Source: Butyriboletus loyo
Lineage: Eukaryota > Basidiomycota > Agaricomycetes > Boletales > Boletaceae
Length of the DNA: 64,000 nucleotides
NCBI GenBank assembly: GCA_038093515.1
Contig: JBBPSI010000052.1
Span: 1-64,000, forward strand
Direction of reading: 5' to 3'
The notes under the pieces are model-generated. The model did no database searches and had not been told where the DNA came from. It saw only the letters and a list, made by a program, of their open reading frames with translations. The translations under genes and the position numbers were made by a program. This document shows positions 8,401-21,122 of this stretch, piece by piece. The number at the start of each line of letters is the position of its first letter. Position 1 is the first letter of the stretch.

Positions 8401-11400
8401 ATTTATCTTGACCCGACGCGGCAGCCAAGAAAAAATCTTGTATGATAGAGAGCCCAGAAACGTGATCATTGACCGCGTTGTGATCATGGCTGAAGAGCTG
8501 GCCAACTAATTCCTTGGATACGTGAGCCTCCATTTGATGTTGTAACAGGTCTGCGAGATCCTTGCGCGTTGTTCCAGCTTCATTGATCCATTTCTGAGGA
8601 TCCTTTGCCAACCTCGCGCGTTTCCCTTCCATGCTCATACTGGAGAACGGGAGAGAAGCTAATATGGGTGCAGTAGCAGCTTTTGCGGTTGGAGCAGCAA
8701 CGCCTGGTCGTTTCAGCCCAATCTTCCCCGGCACTTTGGTCGCATTCGCAGATTCTTCTACGGATTCCTCTCTTGATTCAGGTCTGGCTGTACCTTGTGG
8801 CAGCTTCCTCCTAACACCGCTGGGTTTACTTGGAACTCCAGACGTTACAGGAGCTGCAGACAGTGGAGAGGGCGGAGGTGTTGGAGAAGGTGCGGAAGGT
8901 GGAGGTACAGCAGTGGTTGCTGAAGCTCTTGCTACTGGTTTGGCTGGTGGGGCAGAAGTTGGGGGAGCTGTAGCCAAGTCTTTGGTAGCTTGAATGATTG
9001 GGATGGCAGTTTTACGAGATGCTGGCTTGAGGGCACTCGTGTGTGCCATAACCTTGTCAAAACCAACGAACGTGATCAAGGACGGAAGAAGTGCTTGAGC
9101 GCCTTTCCTGACATCCGCGCTCCGATCGTCCAAGCAAGAAACAACAGTGCCAGCCCAATTGCTCAGGTCGAGCAAAGATGAAGGGGGGTTTTCCTTCACA
9201 TAATCAGCAATCCATCCCATGAGTGATGCCCGCTGGGTGGGATTTGTCGCTTCAAGTGCAGTACCGAGGAAGTGGACCATAGGATCTATGCCCTCGCAGG
9301 CGTTTGCCATCGCTGTCAAGGTTTGGATGGCAGCAGCTCTGATGGGCGCTTTCTGGTCGGAAAGCACAGTCGCGACTGGGACGACGAATAATTTTGTGTA
9401 CTTGTCGAAAGGTTTTCCCATACCCGTAGCAACGCGTGCGACGATATCGAGAGCAAGGGATTGAACTGCCTTGTTGGTGTCAGCTACCCGGGCCTTCAAT
9501 ACTTGCGCAATTTCGCCCAGAGTTGGTTTCAGTCGCTTATTAGCACCTTGGTCTAGAATCGCCTGTAATGTCTCCAGAGCCTCTTTTTTGGTCTTCCACG
9601 CATCGTTCTTTGCGTCAGCGAGAATAGTGGTACCCTTGAGCAAAGCGTCAATTTCAACTCTGGGGAATAAATCCTCCAATGGATCTGCGACGCTCTTGGA
9701 TCCTGCAGCGTATGTTAGCACCATCGAAGTCAGATCGGCGGATGTCCGGCTTGGATGTGGGATAGGAGTCCCTTCAACCTTATCAAATTCGCCCTGGATC
9801 GTCCCTAGAAGTTGTGGGTTGATATCCTCCAAAAAATCCTTGATTCCTGTGTATGATCCAATGTGAAGTTTGGTGGCGTGGTGGACAGGAAAGTGAAGGC
9901 GTACCTGTTCCTGCAAAAAGTCTCACTGTGACAAGGGTCTTGGTCGCGCTGGTGCGTACAGCGGCATTGGAGTTCTTCAAGGCGGTTTTAAGGAATTCGA
10001 TTAGGTTACGAAGTGAGAGTCCAGCAAGTCCAAACTCGAGGACCGCTGTGTCCATCCAGGTCAGCGCATCCGCGAGAACTTTGGGAGCTTTTTGTTTGCC
10101 TAATGGCTCGTATGCTAGATCGACCTGTCTAAGTGTTCGGTGGCCGCATTGGATGGATAGCATGTCGTACCTTGGTTAAGCACAAACTGCAAGGAAGTTT
10201 TCTCAGCAAAGATCGTGAGTGCATCCCCCGCGGGCTTCTTTAGCTTCGCATCACCAAGCTTTTCACTCAAATGCCCAGTCGACAATGCCACGCATGACTT
10301 CCCAAAAGACGGACAGCTTTCCGCAAGGATGTTCAAGATGCCATATAACTTGGCTGAAACCTGATAAAGTAATTGTTCAGCGAACTATCAACCCCAGGAG
10401 TGGAGCGGAATATACCTGGAAGTTCTTTTCGGCCCAGCCTTTCTTAGCAATCGCCCTTACAACAACCTCTGCATCTACATCGTGCACTGTCCCTTCAAGC
10501 CAAGTAGTCATCTCTTCGCATGCAGCAAGCCTTGCTTTCCAATTCGCATCTCCGAGTCCCTCCACGATAGACCCGGGTATGAGGTTAGTAGCAAGTGCTT
10601 CGGCATCCTCCGGAGTGTGCTTGTATTTAAATGTATCAAAAGCACCTGGTGGAGCCGATGGAACAGGCTTTGCGCCTTTGGTTGTGGCAGCAGGGACCAC
10701 TTTCTTCACCGCAGTTGCAGGAGCGCTAGACTTGGGGGTCCCATCAGCGGATGCATCACCATTGGCTTGCGCCCCTTTCTTCGCCTGAAATATGCGACTA
10801 CGTTAGCGTCAAGTGTTTGCGGTACTGAAAAGACGAACCACAGGTCTTGCAGGTGGCTTCCCTGCAGGTTTCTTTTGGGGCTCCTCTTGTTGGAGTACAT
10901 CCTTGGTGGCTGGGGACGGTATCGGAGGATCAGAAGCTGTCTGAGCTGGTGCCTTTACAAGAGGCTTTTTCTTAGGTGGCTCTTTCGCAACTGGTGGCTG
11001 CTTCGGTGGGCCCCCCTTGCACTTCACAGTAGCCTTGTCGTAAGCTTCTTTGACCTTCGCCTTCCGCACATCTGCCAAACCATCCATAAGAGCGTTGAGC
11101 GGCCGTTCCCCAACCATCTTCATCAAAGTCCCTAAACATATAGCAGCCTCATTGCGAGCAGCTTCGAAACTATCTTCGAGGAGGACGGAGAGAGGATCTG
11201 TCAGTGATTTAATCTGTCCTGGTAGGACTGGACTTGTCGAGGTTGTAAGACAACGCGCAAGAAACTTCAGAGTCCCCTCCTTGACTTGAGGATTTTTATT
11301 TCCTAGCGCTGGAAGTAAGTCTGATATTATGTCGGGTAGAGATGTCTGTAGAGTCATGATTACGAAGGGATATCAACAGGAAAACGCTGAGATGCTCACG

Positions 11401-12788
11401 GTCATGAAAACGGCATCTAGAGCAGCTCCTATAGCATCTGTGACATTGACTTTTCTCTCCTTCAAGCGCTCCAACAGAGGAGGGACCACTGCCTCCCTAA
11501 GTCTTCCAAATGGGCTCATCATTCCCTTGGCAAGTCCTTCCATAACATTGGCGGCTATCATGACGCAGTTAATGTTCGCATCTTTATGTATACAAGTGAC
11601 CAGAGACTTTGCGAGCTCCGCCAGCTCTGGTGCATCCTGGATCCGGGGAGTGGCATTGACGAGCGTGAGTAGGTCATCCAGTACCTCTTTACGCTCTTTC
11701 CATTTCGAGGATGTGAGATTGGCCTGCAGATTCGACGGAAACTTGGTCACGATGTCGACAGGTTCTGCGAGGCTGCGTGGATCAGGAAGATCTAGTTCTG
11801 TTAGAACAAGGTAAGTGGCTAGCAAAAGACATGGCGGGATTGCTGACCCTCCGCTGCCCCGGTATCTGCGGCATCCCCACCGATGCCAGCATCAGTATTG
11901 GCTTCAGCTTGCCGTTGATGTTCCCTTGTCGACCGTTCGGCCTTGAGCGTCCCTTTTCCTTTTCCCTCTTTCACCATGCCTTCAAATGCTTCTTGCAGCT
12001 CTTTGACCTGCACAGGCTTGAGCTCAGATAACCATGGGTCGATTGCTGGTCCAATATACTGATATAATGTGTGGGTGAGTTGTGTGCCTTCAGAGCGAAC
12101 GTTCTTGTCCGCGTGAGCAAAAATCTTGGGTAATGCCTTTAGAATTGGAGCGGGTGGCGCCACCTGCGTCCCAAACGCTCTTTGGGTAGTTGAGTGGTTG
12201 ACGCACGGGGGAATGCCCATCTGTCAATCACTTACCGAAGGACCTCCTTGAGCGCGAAAACACTGGCTGCAACTGCTTTTGGCTGTTTTGCCGCAAGACC
12301 AGGGATAATATCCGCCTGGAAGGAGGTGAACATGATCAGAATGATTATTCCAAAGGTAACTGACCAAAGTCGATCACACGCACCACCACCCCTGCACCAG
12401 AGTTCTCTACCTCGACATATTGCAAAATAAGTTCTATCGCTTGATTCTTTGTCCCTGTCCTGGCAGAACCAAGACACTTGTCAACCAAGGCAGGAACCAC
12501 CGCGTCTCTGGATTTGGCAGCAGCCTCGCCTGCGAACTTGACCAATGTTACGAGACATTCTATGCCCTTCTCTTGTGCCACTGCGTTGGAATCGGTTGCT
12601 ATCTTCTTGAGAAGATCGGGGTTGGATATGTATGGCTTGAACGCTGGGTCTGAATCTGACGCAGTTGTTTGGAAGGTCTTGATGAGAGATTCATAAGCAT
12701 TTACACGAGCTTTCCAGTTTTTGTGGGCGAGCCTTTCAGAGATTGACAGTGACGAAAAGTCTTCTTCTTGAGGAGGGGGCCCATCCAT
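5469..12788 (-). CDS. stu2: XMAP215/Dis1/ch-TOG family microtubule polymerase
   Basis: About thirteen exons, roughly 2,200 residues, start ATG at 12788 (MDGPPPQEEDFSSL), stop at 5469. Five TOG (HEAT-repeat) arrays can be followed in order. TOG1 starts with ERLAHKNWKARVNAYESL. TOG2 lies in 11.8-10.9 kb after a linker. TOG3 lies in 10.7-9.9 kb (GLGDANWKARLAACEEM). TOG4 is in 9.7-9.0 kb (DLFPRVEIDALL, NDAWKTKKEALETL). TOG5 spans 8.6-7.8 kb (ARLAKDPQKW, SKELVGQLFSHDHN). After a Ser/Pro/Arg-rich linker comes the conserved C-terminal region seen in ch-TOG (LVLKCVWKLARNIP, HKRPKVEKLL). These proteins bind tubulin dimers with TOG domains and speed growth of microtubule plus ends and spindle assembly. 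The five-TOG layout matches animal ch-TOG, whereas budding yeast Stu2 has two. The gene is followed by APC5 in the same orientation, 136 bp upstream. Confidence 0.93.
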
Positions 12789-12924
12789 GCCCAAGGAAAG
12801 GCTTGTTGCAAGTTTGAAAGCAAAAAGATCAACACTCCTCACAACTTGTACTTGAACGACTTGGGTCGATGACCACCGGACGCGTAATTATGTAATCGAA
12901 ATAAACAGCACGTGACCCACTCCA

Positions 12925-15824
12925 CTACCGTGCAACCAGAGACAGACCGACATCCGCTACAAGATCCCAGACCTGCTGTGCCTCCCCGTCCAGAGTGCAC
13001 TCCTCGAAACTGCGCATCGTCGATACTGAGTCGGAATACCGCTCAAGCACAGCTTCTTCGTCCACTTTCATTTCAAGGTTGTGGAACACCACCATCAGTA
13101 ACCATTGAACGTCCGAGGTTGCTTCAAACATCGAAAGCCGTGCATAATCAGCTTCTGCCATGAGAAGGTGGGGTAAAGCTTCGCGAAGTCCTGCTTCTAT
13201 GTGCCAAAAGTCGTTCCCACTGAAGCTGTCATCGAGAGTCAAATGTACACGCACCTTTCGAATCTGAAGAGGCGATGATACATCTTGCTAACGTGTGGCA
13301 AGCAAACGCACGGTGTTCCAACTCGCGACCAGTCAGCACCTGTCGCGTGGTCAAGTTTGTTTGGGCTGTAATTGAAGGATGGCCTGCATCTTACTTGAGG
13401 TAATATCCCCTCCAACATGCGTTGGCAGTGCTTGGTCATCCCAAACTCCAGGCCAATGTCCGCGAGAAGGATGGTCCCAACTCTGTACAAGGGAAATCTA
13501 CCTTGAAATTCAGCATGCCACAACGATTGGAGCAGCGGTTGGATCGCTGTGACAGCTTGTCCCCGTCGCTGTCAATGAAATTAAAATAAGTAACACTTCC
13601 ACGGCCCGAGGTTCTCGCGTACACGGGCATGCATCACCTGATGCAATTCACTGCTGATAGGAGGAAGTGGAGCCACGCTGTCATCAAAGAAATACTCTTT
13701 TGAAACGAAGGTCGAAGACGTCGGCTGGCGAGGCAATAAAAAGTCACGGAAGAACCTGCGCTGGTTCCTGTGCATATATATGTAATAAGTCAATGTATGA
13801 TTCGAAATCAAGGACCCACTCACCTCCGACTGCTCCTTAAAGCCAATATATGCCAGATCATGATCGCCCACTCTTGATATTGATCAAGTGAAAGGCCCCG
13901 CCACGTCTCCGGATGAACGAGCAGCGCCAAAGCAATTTGATACGACCCAGACCGAGCTAGCTGTTCGAGAACACATGAAACAGGATCAAGACCAATGTTG
14001 CTTTATCCCACGAAACTAACTGACCCTGTAAGCCCGATTAAGAGTGACATTGAGATGATTAGGGTCGTCGTCCCCCGCCTGGGCAAATGCCAGGACAAAC
14101 GATTCTTCTACTTCCGCGAGATCATAGCATCCTAGGGATTCGTCTAGCAAAGCTGGTGAAATAGCAGCTGTTCAACAAGGCATACCCAATGTGCTCCATA
14201 AGACGGCCTGCATTGCGTGTTGTCCAAGCATCTCCCGTTCACAAGACACCGCTTTCTTGAGGTCAACCCAATGATCGTATAGGCCGAGGGCTTGTGCAAT
14301 TTTCTCAAAACAGAGTGTCAAAGGCTGGCCCTACGACCGACATGCATTAGTTGACCGGCCAACACGTTGGTTTAACCGTGCAGAAATCGTACACTCTGCG
14401 GCTGTAGGAGCTTTGCAACATCAAAAAGGACCCCGGAGGGATGCAAGTCCGGCTGGATTTCATTCAGTAGAAGCATGTCATTGGTAGATAAATCTGGAGG
14501 CAAGCGATGCAGCATGCTGTTTTCAGGATTCATAAGTGATCAGCACCCGCAAGAGCCGGAATCAACCGAACCAACCTGATACAATGCTGCAACGTGACAC
14601 GATCCCCACTAGTGCGTGCGACTGCGACCGCTTCTTGTAAAAGCTGGGAAATGCGTGTTCAGTCAGCAAAAGCGGTTCTCGAGATGGTCGCGAACCTTGC
14701 GGGCCGCGGGATATTCCTTGCGTACATAGTGCATACGCACGAGGTTGAGGAGTGCGTGCTGTCGTATTCCTCTACGAACAGATAACGATTGTTAGAACTG
14801 TTGGATGGCACGTGAAGGAATCGATACATACGAGTCGTTATGATCATGGAAACGTTGTTCAAAGTATCTTCGTAGATTTTCGGGCCCTATGACATCGTCG
14901 CCAGTCGAGCGACCTTTCTCCCAGCTAGGAAAACGTTAATACATCGCTAAAAGCGACCATCTTGCATAAAATCCTACAGTTCCCATGGTTCTGAGCGAGC
15001 TGATGACTTCAAATCGGAGTTGGTTTTAAAAATCCAAATGTCGCCTGTGAGAGGATCTTTTTCCACAGGACTGTAACCAGCTTGATGGTCTCCTGCACAC
15101 CAAGCTTGGTGGTCTCTTTGTAATTGCATGACCCCATAAAATGAGAGCTTGATGAAGCTGACGAAACAGCGACGACAGAAGTAGCCAAAGATCGAGCGAC
15201 GTGCCTAGTTGGCCCACTTGAGTTAGTGGATGCTATGGAGTGAATGTGACAGGCGTACGAGAACATTAGGCTGGTACCGAACGATTCTTAGTGGGACAGT
15301 TGAAGAGTCATGTCATGTATGTACCTCGTCTTCAGCTTTTTCCACGAATATGGCAGGGGTACCTGGAAGAATACTATATCATTACTGGACTTGGTCTGTG
15401 TACGCGACGAACTGTGAAAAAAGTTGGTCAACTGATCTGCACTCGTGAGTTGGCTTGGCTTGCGGACTCTCGATCAGATCACTGGAGGACACGAGATAGC
15501 TTGGTCTTACCACTGCCTCGAAGGCCATAAGGAGGTTCCGGACATTCGGGGAGTCGATGTCCGGTGCAGATCGCAGTATCGATAGGATCTGCTGATGGGT
15601 TCTTGGTTGCACGACCTGATGGGGTGAGATGACTTGGGAAGAGCAGGGAACATGCCCACCTCGGAAACTTCGAAGAGCAAGAAGCGATATATGAACAAGA
15701 GGAAGCTGGGTGGGAGGTTGTTATGAAACTCCTTGAAGACGAGAAGACAGATGGCGATGAGATCGATGTGGTGTGGACGAAGAACATGATGAACGGGGGG
15801 AGGAGTCCCTGGCTTGTAGTCCAT
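12925..15824 (-). CDS. apc5: Anaphase-promoting complex subunit 5
   Basis: Start ATG at 15824 (MDYKPGTPPPVHHVL), stop at 12925, many exons, about 730 residues after splicing. The N-terminus (RPHHIDLIAICLLVFKEF, IYRFLLFEVSEV) matches the Apc5 N-terminal domain. The middle pieces (FGYFCRRCFVSF, MQLQRDHQAW) and the C-terminal TPR segments (LLADIGLEFGMTKHCQRML, LREALPHLLMAEADYARL) are typical of the TPR lobe. APC5 is a scaffold subunit of the APC/C ubiquitin ligase, joining the TPR arm to the platform with Apc1 and Apc4 during mitosis. It lies head-to-head with NOC3 (128 bp between starts). Exact internal exon borders were not all resolved. Confidence 0.88.
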
Positions 15825-15952
15825 CGTCGTCGGGTGAGTGAGCGAGCGAGCAAGCCGAGGACCCTACCGATACACAAGCAGATGGGAAACACCTTCCTCT
15901 TTCGCCTGCTCTCATATTGCCCAGTGGCACTGCCAGCGAAAAAGGACCTGTG
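15825..15952. promoter_or_regulatory. Shared 128-bp divergent promoter, APC5/NOC3
   Basis: The start codons of APC5 (minus) and NOC3 (plus) are only 128 bp apart, so both 5' UTRs and promoters must share this stretch. No clear TATA box is seen. Co-regulation is possible but not shown by sequence. Confidence 0.6.
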
Positions 15953-18725
15953 ATGGGTCCCAAATCAAAGAAAAGAGCTGCACCAGCAGCCCCAGCGGTA
16001 AATACACTTTTGTGCTCATGCGGAGAATGTCGTTCACTTCTACATATCACCAGCGTACAGCAAAAAAGCAAAAGGTAGCACCGGGCCAGTCGCCCAAGCA
16101 TGCCCTCGCAAAGTCCGACCGGAGTAAACCAAAGGGAGGGGAGAAAGCTTTTGAGAGGGTGTATATCCCCATACCTGGCGCCACTCCAGTTCGCGATGAC
16201 GGTCTTTCCGTGGACGACGAAGCCTTGTTGGACGAGTTTGGTGACACCATCAACTTCCTCGCCGCGCTAGATCACCAGGGCATAGCAAGGTATTTCGTCC
16301 CTCTTAACACGGTGCAGTCCCATTGACGATTGATCAGGAGCAAAAAAGAGACTGAACGCCTCCACCAACTCCACAAGCCCATCCGCAAGCCCAGAGTCGA
16401 CGATCTACCTTCCGTTGGTTCCCATGATGAGGACTCGGAATCTTGGAGCACCGATATTGATGATTCCGACGGAGAGACGCGATCGGACAACTTCCTGTCC
16501 GACAAAGCAGATTCCGAAGAACAACGTCCGACTACGGCTGAGCTGGACTCTGATACCGAGATGCCATATGAGCGTGTTCCACGACTGCACAAAGTTCCAG
16601 AACAAGAGACACGTCGAAGCATACCTGGTCTTCCAATCAAGCTTTCTGATGGTCGAATACAAGCTTCCAAAAAAGTCACCGTAGCGCCAGCTCAAATCGA
16701 TGACGACGAAGATACGGAGGGCTCTGCCCGATCTCAATCGCCCCTGGCAGTGCCTTCAGCAGTGGAGGACGTAGCGACCGGTGCTCGCTTCGGCCGACCC
16801 GCTGTCATAGACGTGATTGGGAACAGCTCACGAAAAGCTAGGATTCAAGGCGCAAAAGACCAAATAGCCAACCTTTGCCAAGAAATAATTGCTGACCCAG
16901 AAAATAGTGTTCGTTTTCCCTGATCAATGCTTTCGTTTTCTCGCCTCACTCATCATCTCAGCTAGGCCTACTTCGTCGCTTGCATACCTTTTCCCTCGAG
17001 ACAATCACAACCCAGTCGCGTTTGGAACCAGTGAGGAATGATCCTGCAATACGCAAGCTAGCCATCCTTTCGCAGCTCGCGGTGTTCAAGGACATCATTC
17101 CTGGATATCGGATACGAACTCTGACGGACAAGGAACAAGCAGAAAAGGTCAGTCAGATGGTTGCCCGAACACGTGAATGGGAGCAAGGCCTTGTACTCGT
17201 GTATCAATCCTATCTCCGCGCTCTCGAAGCCGAACTCAAAGGTAGGCTTTGCTTTGCGCCGCCTCGTGTTCCTGTTTTGAGCATCCATGAAGCCAAGAGC
17301 GACCTCGCCGATGTCGCCCTCAAATGCATGTGCACCCTTGCCACAGATGTCACACATTTCAACTTCCGGATAAACCTTATGACATGCATTGTGGCCCGGT
17401 TGAGCAAGAAAACATGGGATGAGGTAAGTTTCTCATACACATCCATTTCGAGAGCCTAGATCGACTCGATCCCTAGTCATCTGATCTGTGTTTGAAAACC
17501 TTGATCAGCATCCTCCGAAACGATCTTACCGGTATACCTTCTCTTGAAGCCGTACAATTATTGAACCGAATGATCAAAGAAAGGCATTTTAATGTACACC
17601 CAGAGGTCCTCACATGTCTTTTGTACCTGCGCCTCAAGAGCGAGCTGGGCGTGCGAGCTTCGGATTCCAGGGTCGACGAAGAAGAGAAAACCAAAACTTA
17701 CCCTATGGGAAAAACGGCGAGCCGCAGGACCAAAGGTAAATCAACCTACCTGAGCAAGAAGGCCAAGAAAGCCCTCAGGGAAAAGAAGCAAATTGAACAT
17801 GAGGTACGGGAGGCGGAAGCGGAAGTGGACAAAGAAGAGCGGGCTAGGACGGTGAGTGATGGAAGCGACGTACTTCTTCGGTTACCTGACTAGTGTGACA
17901 AAGCACACAGAAACCCTGAAGCTTCTATTTGTGTTGTACTTCCGAATACTCAAGAACCCTCGTCAAACATCTCTCTTGCCAGCAGCCCTGAGGGGTATAT
18001 CCAAATACGCGCATCTCGTTAACATCGACTTCTTCAAGGATCTAGTGCACGTTCTCAAGAGTCTCATTATGCGAGAGTCTGATATGGTGGACTCAGACGC
18101 TAAGGAATCGCGTAGTGTGGACATACAACGTCGCTTGTTGTGCATCGTGACGGCGTTCGAACTATTGTCTGGACAAGGTCTGTCTCGCTTGGCACGTATG
18201 AAATATGTCTCTAATTGTCAGCCAGGCGAAGCCTTGAATATCGACCTCAGTGACTTTGTCAAATATCTTTACTCCATCATATTACCCATCAGCGAGCTGC
18301 TACAGATTGACGAATCGCTGTCCATCACAGGGTCCCGAACAAGCCGGCAGCCGACCGTCGCGGACATGTTATTTCAGGCGCTGACGATTGTGTTCTCTCC
18401 GCGAACTGCGGGCAGAACTATGCCCTGGCGGTCTGCAGCTTTTGCTAAGCGTCTTCTAATTGCCTCATTGAATTGGACACCTACTGTGGCGCTCCGCGCC
18501 CTGGATTTCGTTGAGAGTTTGGTGTTGAAGGAGCCCAAGCTAGAAGCGTTACTGTCCACCGATGATCGTCATGTGGATGGAGTGTACCTGCCGGAAGTAG
18601 AAGATCCCCAGCTTAGCCATTCATTTGGAACATCGTTCTTCGAATTGTTGCAATTACAACAACGCCACTATGATTCTCGAATACGAGAATCAGCCCGTAG
18701 GCTCGCTAGTTATACTAGGACGTAA
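15953..18725 (+). CDS. noc3: Nucleolar complex-associated protein 3 (Noc3)
   Basis: Seven exons (15953-15997, 16054-16289, 16338-16908, 16962-17241, 17293-17423, 17477-17851, 17904-18725) give 819 residues in frame. A basic N-terminus and an acidic region precede the conserved NOC3p domain. Markers are ENSLGLLRRLHTFSLE, the GYRIRTLT stretch, CMCTLATDVTHFNFRINLMT, and LNRMIKERHFNVHPEVLTCL. A lysine-rich helix (KKAKKALREKKQIEHE) follows, then the CBF/Mak21-type C-terminal domain (LFVLYFRILKN). Noc3 acts with Noc2 in 60S pre-ribosome maturation and nuclear export, and in yeast also in DNA replication licensing. The exon 3 donor choice (after AAT AGT) keeps the conserved ENSLGLL junction. Confidence 0.93.
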
Positions 18726-18961
18726 CGGTGATTAGACGTACTATGGGTCCAAAGTGACGTTACCGAATATCTACAGTACTTCATGTTGGAGTAGAGGATA
18801 CAAAAACAACCCGAGATCGAGACGAAAATTAAATTGTGTACTAAAAAGCCCAAAGCGGGGAAACAACAGTTCAAGGAAGACAATATCCAGAATGGAAAAA
18901 AGAAAAAGTTACAGGCGCCCTATGGCGGTGAATGTCCGAGTAATGAGGACGGTCATGAGGG

Positions 18962-20701
18962 TCATGAAAGCAAAGAAGGCATCATGAACGCCGCCGAGTA
19001 AGACGACGTACCTGACAGGGAGGTATCCGCGTTGATAGATGACAAAGCATAGGATAGAGAGGGCTGAATAGGAAGGGTGGAGCGCGGTATGCATTGCCCT
19101 GGCATATGGGTATAGGTAGGCAAAAGGGAGTCGGCGTGATAAGCGGACTGTGGACTTGGTGTCCTTTCCGGGCAAGGGTGGTATTTTTGGATCCCGATGA
19201 GCTTCGCAGCAGGCATGCTTTCACACTGCCCTCTATCCAGATCGTAAAAGATGACTGCAAGGACCTCTTCGTTTACAATAATTTTTTGCACGATACAGGT
19301 CGGCGAGGCTATGATGGGCACGTGGTGAACATGAGGAGGGTGGTTACGCGGAGAATTACTCACTGGAGTCAAGCCACCGACTGCGACTCAACGGTGAGTC
19401 CGGGAGAAGCAGTGTGACGCTCTCCAACGGATCGTTTCCGGTTGATTCCGCAGTCATCAGGGTACAATGGTCGCTCTCTCGAGAAGTGCACTGGCCGCGT
19501 ACGAAAATGGTAGTGGAACACCTAACGGTGGCAGAAGGCCGCATGGTGCAGGTGATAGACCCTTGGAAGCCGTGTAGTGCCGGAAAGCATGGTACGTCAA
19601 TCGGTGGAAGATGTAGCTTGATTCTCAGGACTAGTGCTGGGGAGGGGTGGACAAACGGCTGTGTAGAGGATATAAGAGCGTCCACAGGAAGCGTCAGGGT
19701 CGGCATGCCCTCTGCCCAGAGAGAAAGCCTAGTGAATGCGGTGGGACATGGAGCGGGATCAGCGGATAACAAGGAAGACTCGGTGAATAAGAGGGGAGAA
19801 TCGGACAGGCAGGGCTGGAGGGAGGGCTCGGGTGAGTACTGTGAAGTGAAGTCGAAGGTTTGATCGATGGCGGTGTAGAGGTCACTCGGACAGGATTGAG
19901 TTGCCGAGGGCCGACCGAGGTCGGAAGTCCAGTAGGACGAAAGGGGGGAGAGTCGGCGAGGATCTGTGCGATGACAGTCGGACGCAGAGAGCGACCGGAC
20001 ACGACGGGAGTCGTCGTCAAATCGGGACGGCCGGATGCCGTGCAGATGTGAGAGAGTGAGTTCCGAGGTGGAACTCACGGTGGGGCTGGACCCGGAACAG
20101 AGCGACCGGGACGGGCATGTTGAGGTAGCCGAGCCGCCCGAGCGATCGGATGCCGGAGAGTGATCATCGAAAAGCCCTGGGGGGGTGAGCAGATGGGTAT
20201 CAGGGGAATCTTCTGCCTTGACGGAGGGGAGGAGGGCGGTTTCGAGGGAGAGTTCCTCGCCACCTGCGACGAGATGGTATTCTGGAGAGAAGAGGGGGGG
20301 TGAGGGAGGAGAGATCAAGGGGGAGGGGGGGAGAGATACCTGGTTCGCCCTTCCACATGTTTCGCAACACCTGAATGTGGCTTGCGACTTGTTTCTTTGA
20401 ACGGTCGATGCTGTTCTTCTGGAGATGGTCGACGAGGAACTGGTTTCTCCAGCGGCTGCGACCACGGGAATAGGTTGCCCACGGAGACTCCCAGTACTCG
20501 CGGAGACCTAGAGAGGAAGGGTGAGGAAGGGGCACGGGTGGGGAGGGAGAGGGACGGGCCTTGTACGAATATGCGCTCGATGTCCTCGGGCCATACCTCG
20601 CTGGAGCCGTCCTTGAGGAGCTTCCTGTGCTTGCGCTGGGGGGTGAGGGATCTTAGGGAGGCGTCAGGGTCGTAGAGGACGGATAGTCTGGAGGCACGCA
20701 T
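18962..20701 (-). CDS. TEA/ATTS-domain transcription factor (TEAD/AbaA/Tec1 family)
   Basis: Exons 20560-20701, 20340-20507, 19364-20281 and 18962-19308 give 524 residues. The TEA DNA-binding domain covers about residues 22-105: PQRKHRKLLKDGSSEVWP, DIERIFVQGLREYWESPWA, RSKKQVASHIQVLRNMW. It binds CATTCY-type sites in relatives. The rest is Ser/Pro-rich, with a beta-strand-rich region (residues ~340-440) that may be the partner-binding domain. The first intron, inside the TEA domain, is GC-AG (donor GCCCGT) and is forced by the conserved VQGLREYW junction. The last exon is inferred from a GTGAGT donor, a 55-nt intron and an unbroken frame; without it the protein stops 7 nt later at 19356. Relatives control development and filamentation. 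It is divergent to VPS23. Confidence 0.85.
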
Positions 20702-21122
20702 TGTGAGGGAGCACAGGGAATGGAGGGAGAGGCGTCGGAGGGTTATATATATGTGAGACAGGAGGAGGAGGAGGCGAAGGCTAAAGATCCGGTTTGGCAG
20801 CAAGGGCCCACTAGCTCGGATACGTCTAATTGAAAATGCCCTGGCATTGGCGAGATACCGATCGGGAGGTGCGTGCGAATTTGTGCCTGCTTGCGGCAGC
20901 ACCCAATCATCACGTCACATCTCGTCACACAATAGAGTTCAGGCCACGCGGAAATGGAAAGTGCCCGCCACACGAGCGGAGTGGGACGGTGGGAGCGGTC
21001 CACCCCGAATTCCCGGTCTGGGTCTTCCTCCAGCGCTCCGGCCCGGATGTCGGAGTGCCAACACCATCGTCGCCGCTCGAATCGCACGACATGCGCGGGT
21101 GGGGTCGGTGGACGAGGGCGGC
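20702..21122. promoter_or_regulatory. Divergent intergenic promoter region, TEA factor/VPS23
   Basis: 421 bp between two start codons. A TATATATA element at 20744-20751 lies about 43 bp upstream of the TEA-factor ATG on the minus strand. No separate gene is seen; long open frames here are GC-rich shadows. Confidence 0.5.

Noticed and set aside
8631..8993. A 120-codon plus-strand frame rich in Ala and Gly
   Set aside because: Antisense shadow of the Ala/Pro-rich linker of the XMAP215 gene.
19356..19363. Ending the TEA-factor protein at the in-frame stop at 19356
   Set aside because: A consensus GTGAGT donor precedes it, and a 55-nt intron leads to a 347-nt exon in the correct frame; kept as the less likely alternative.
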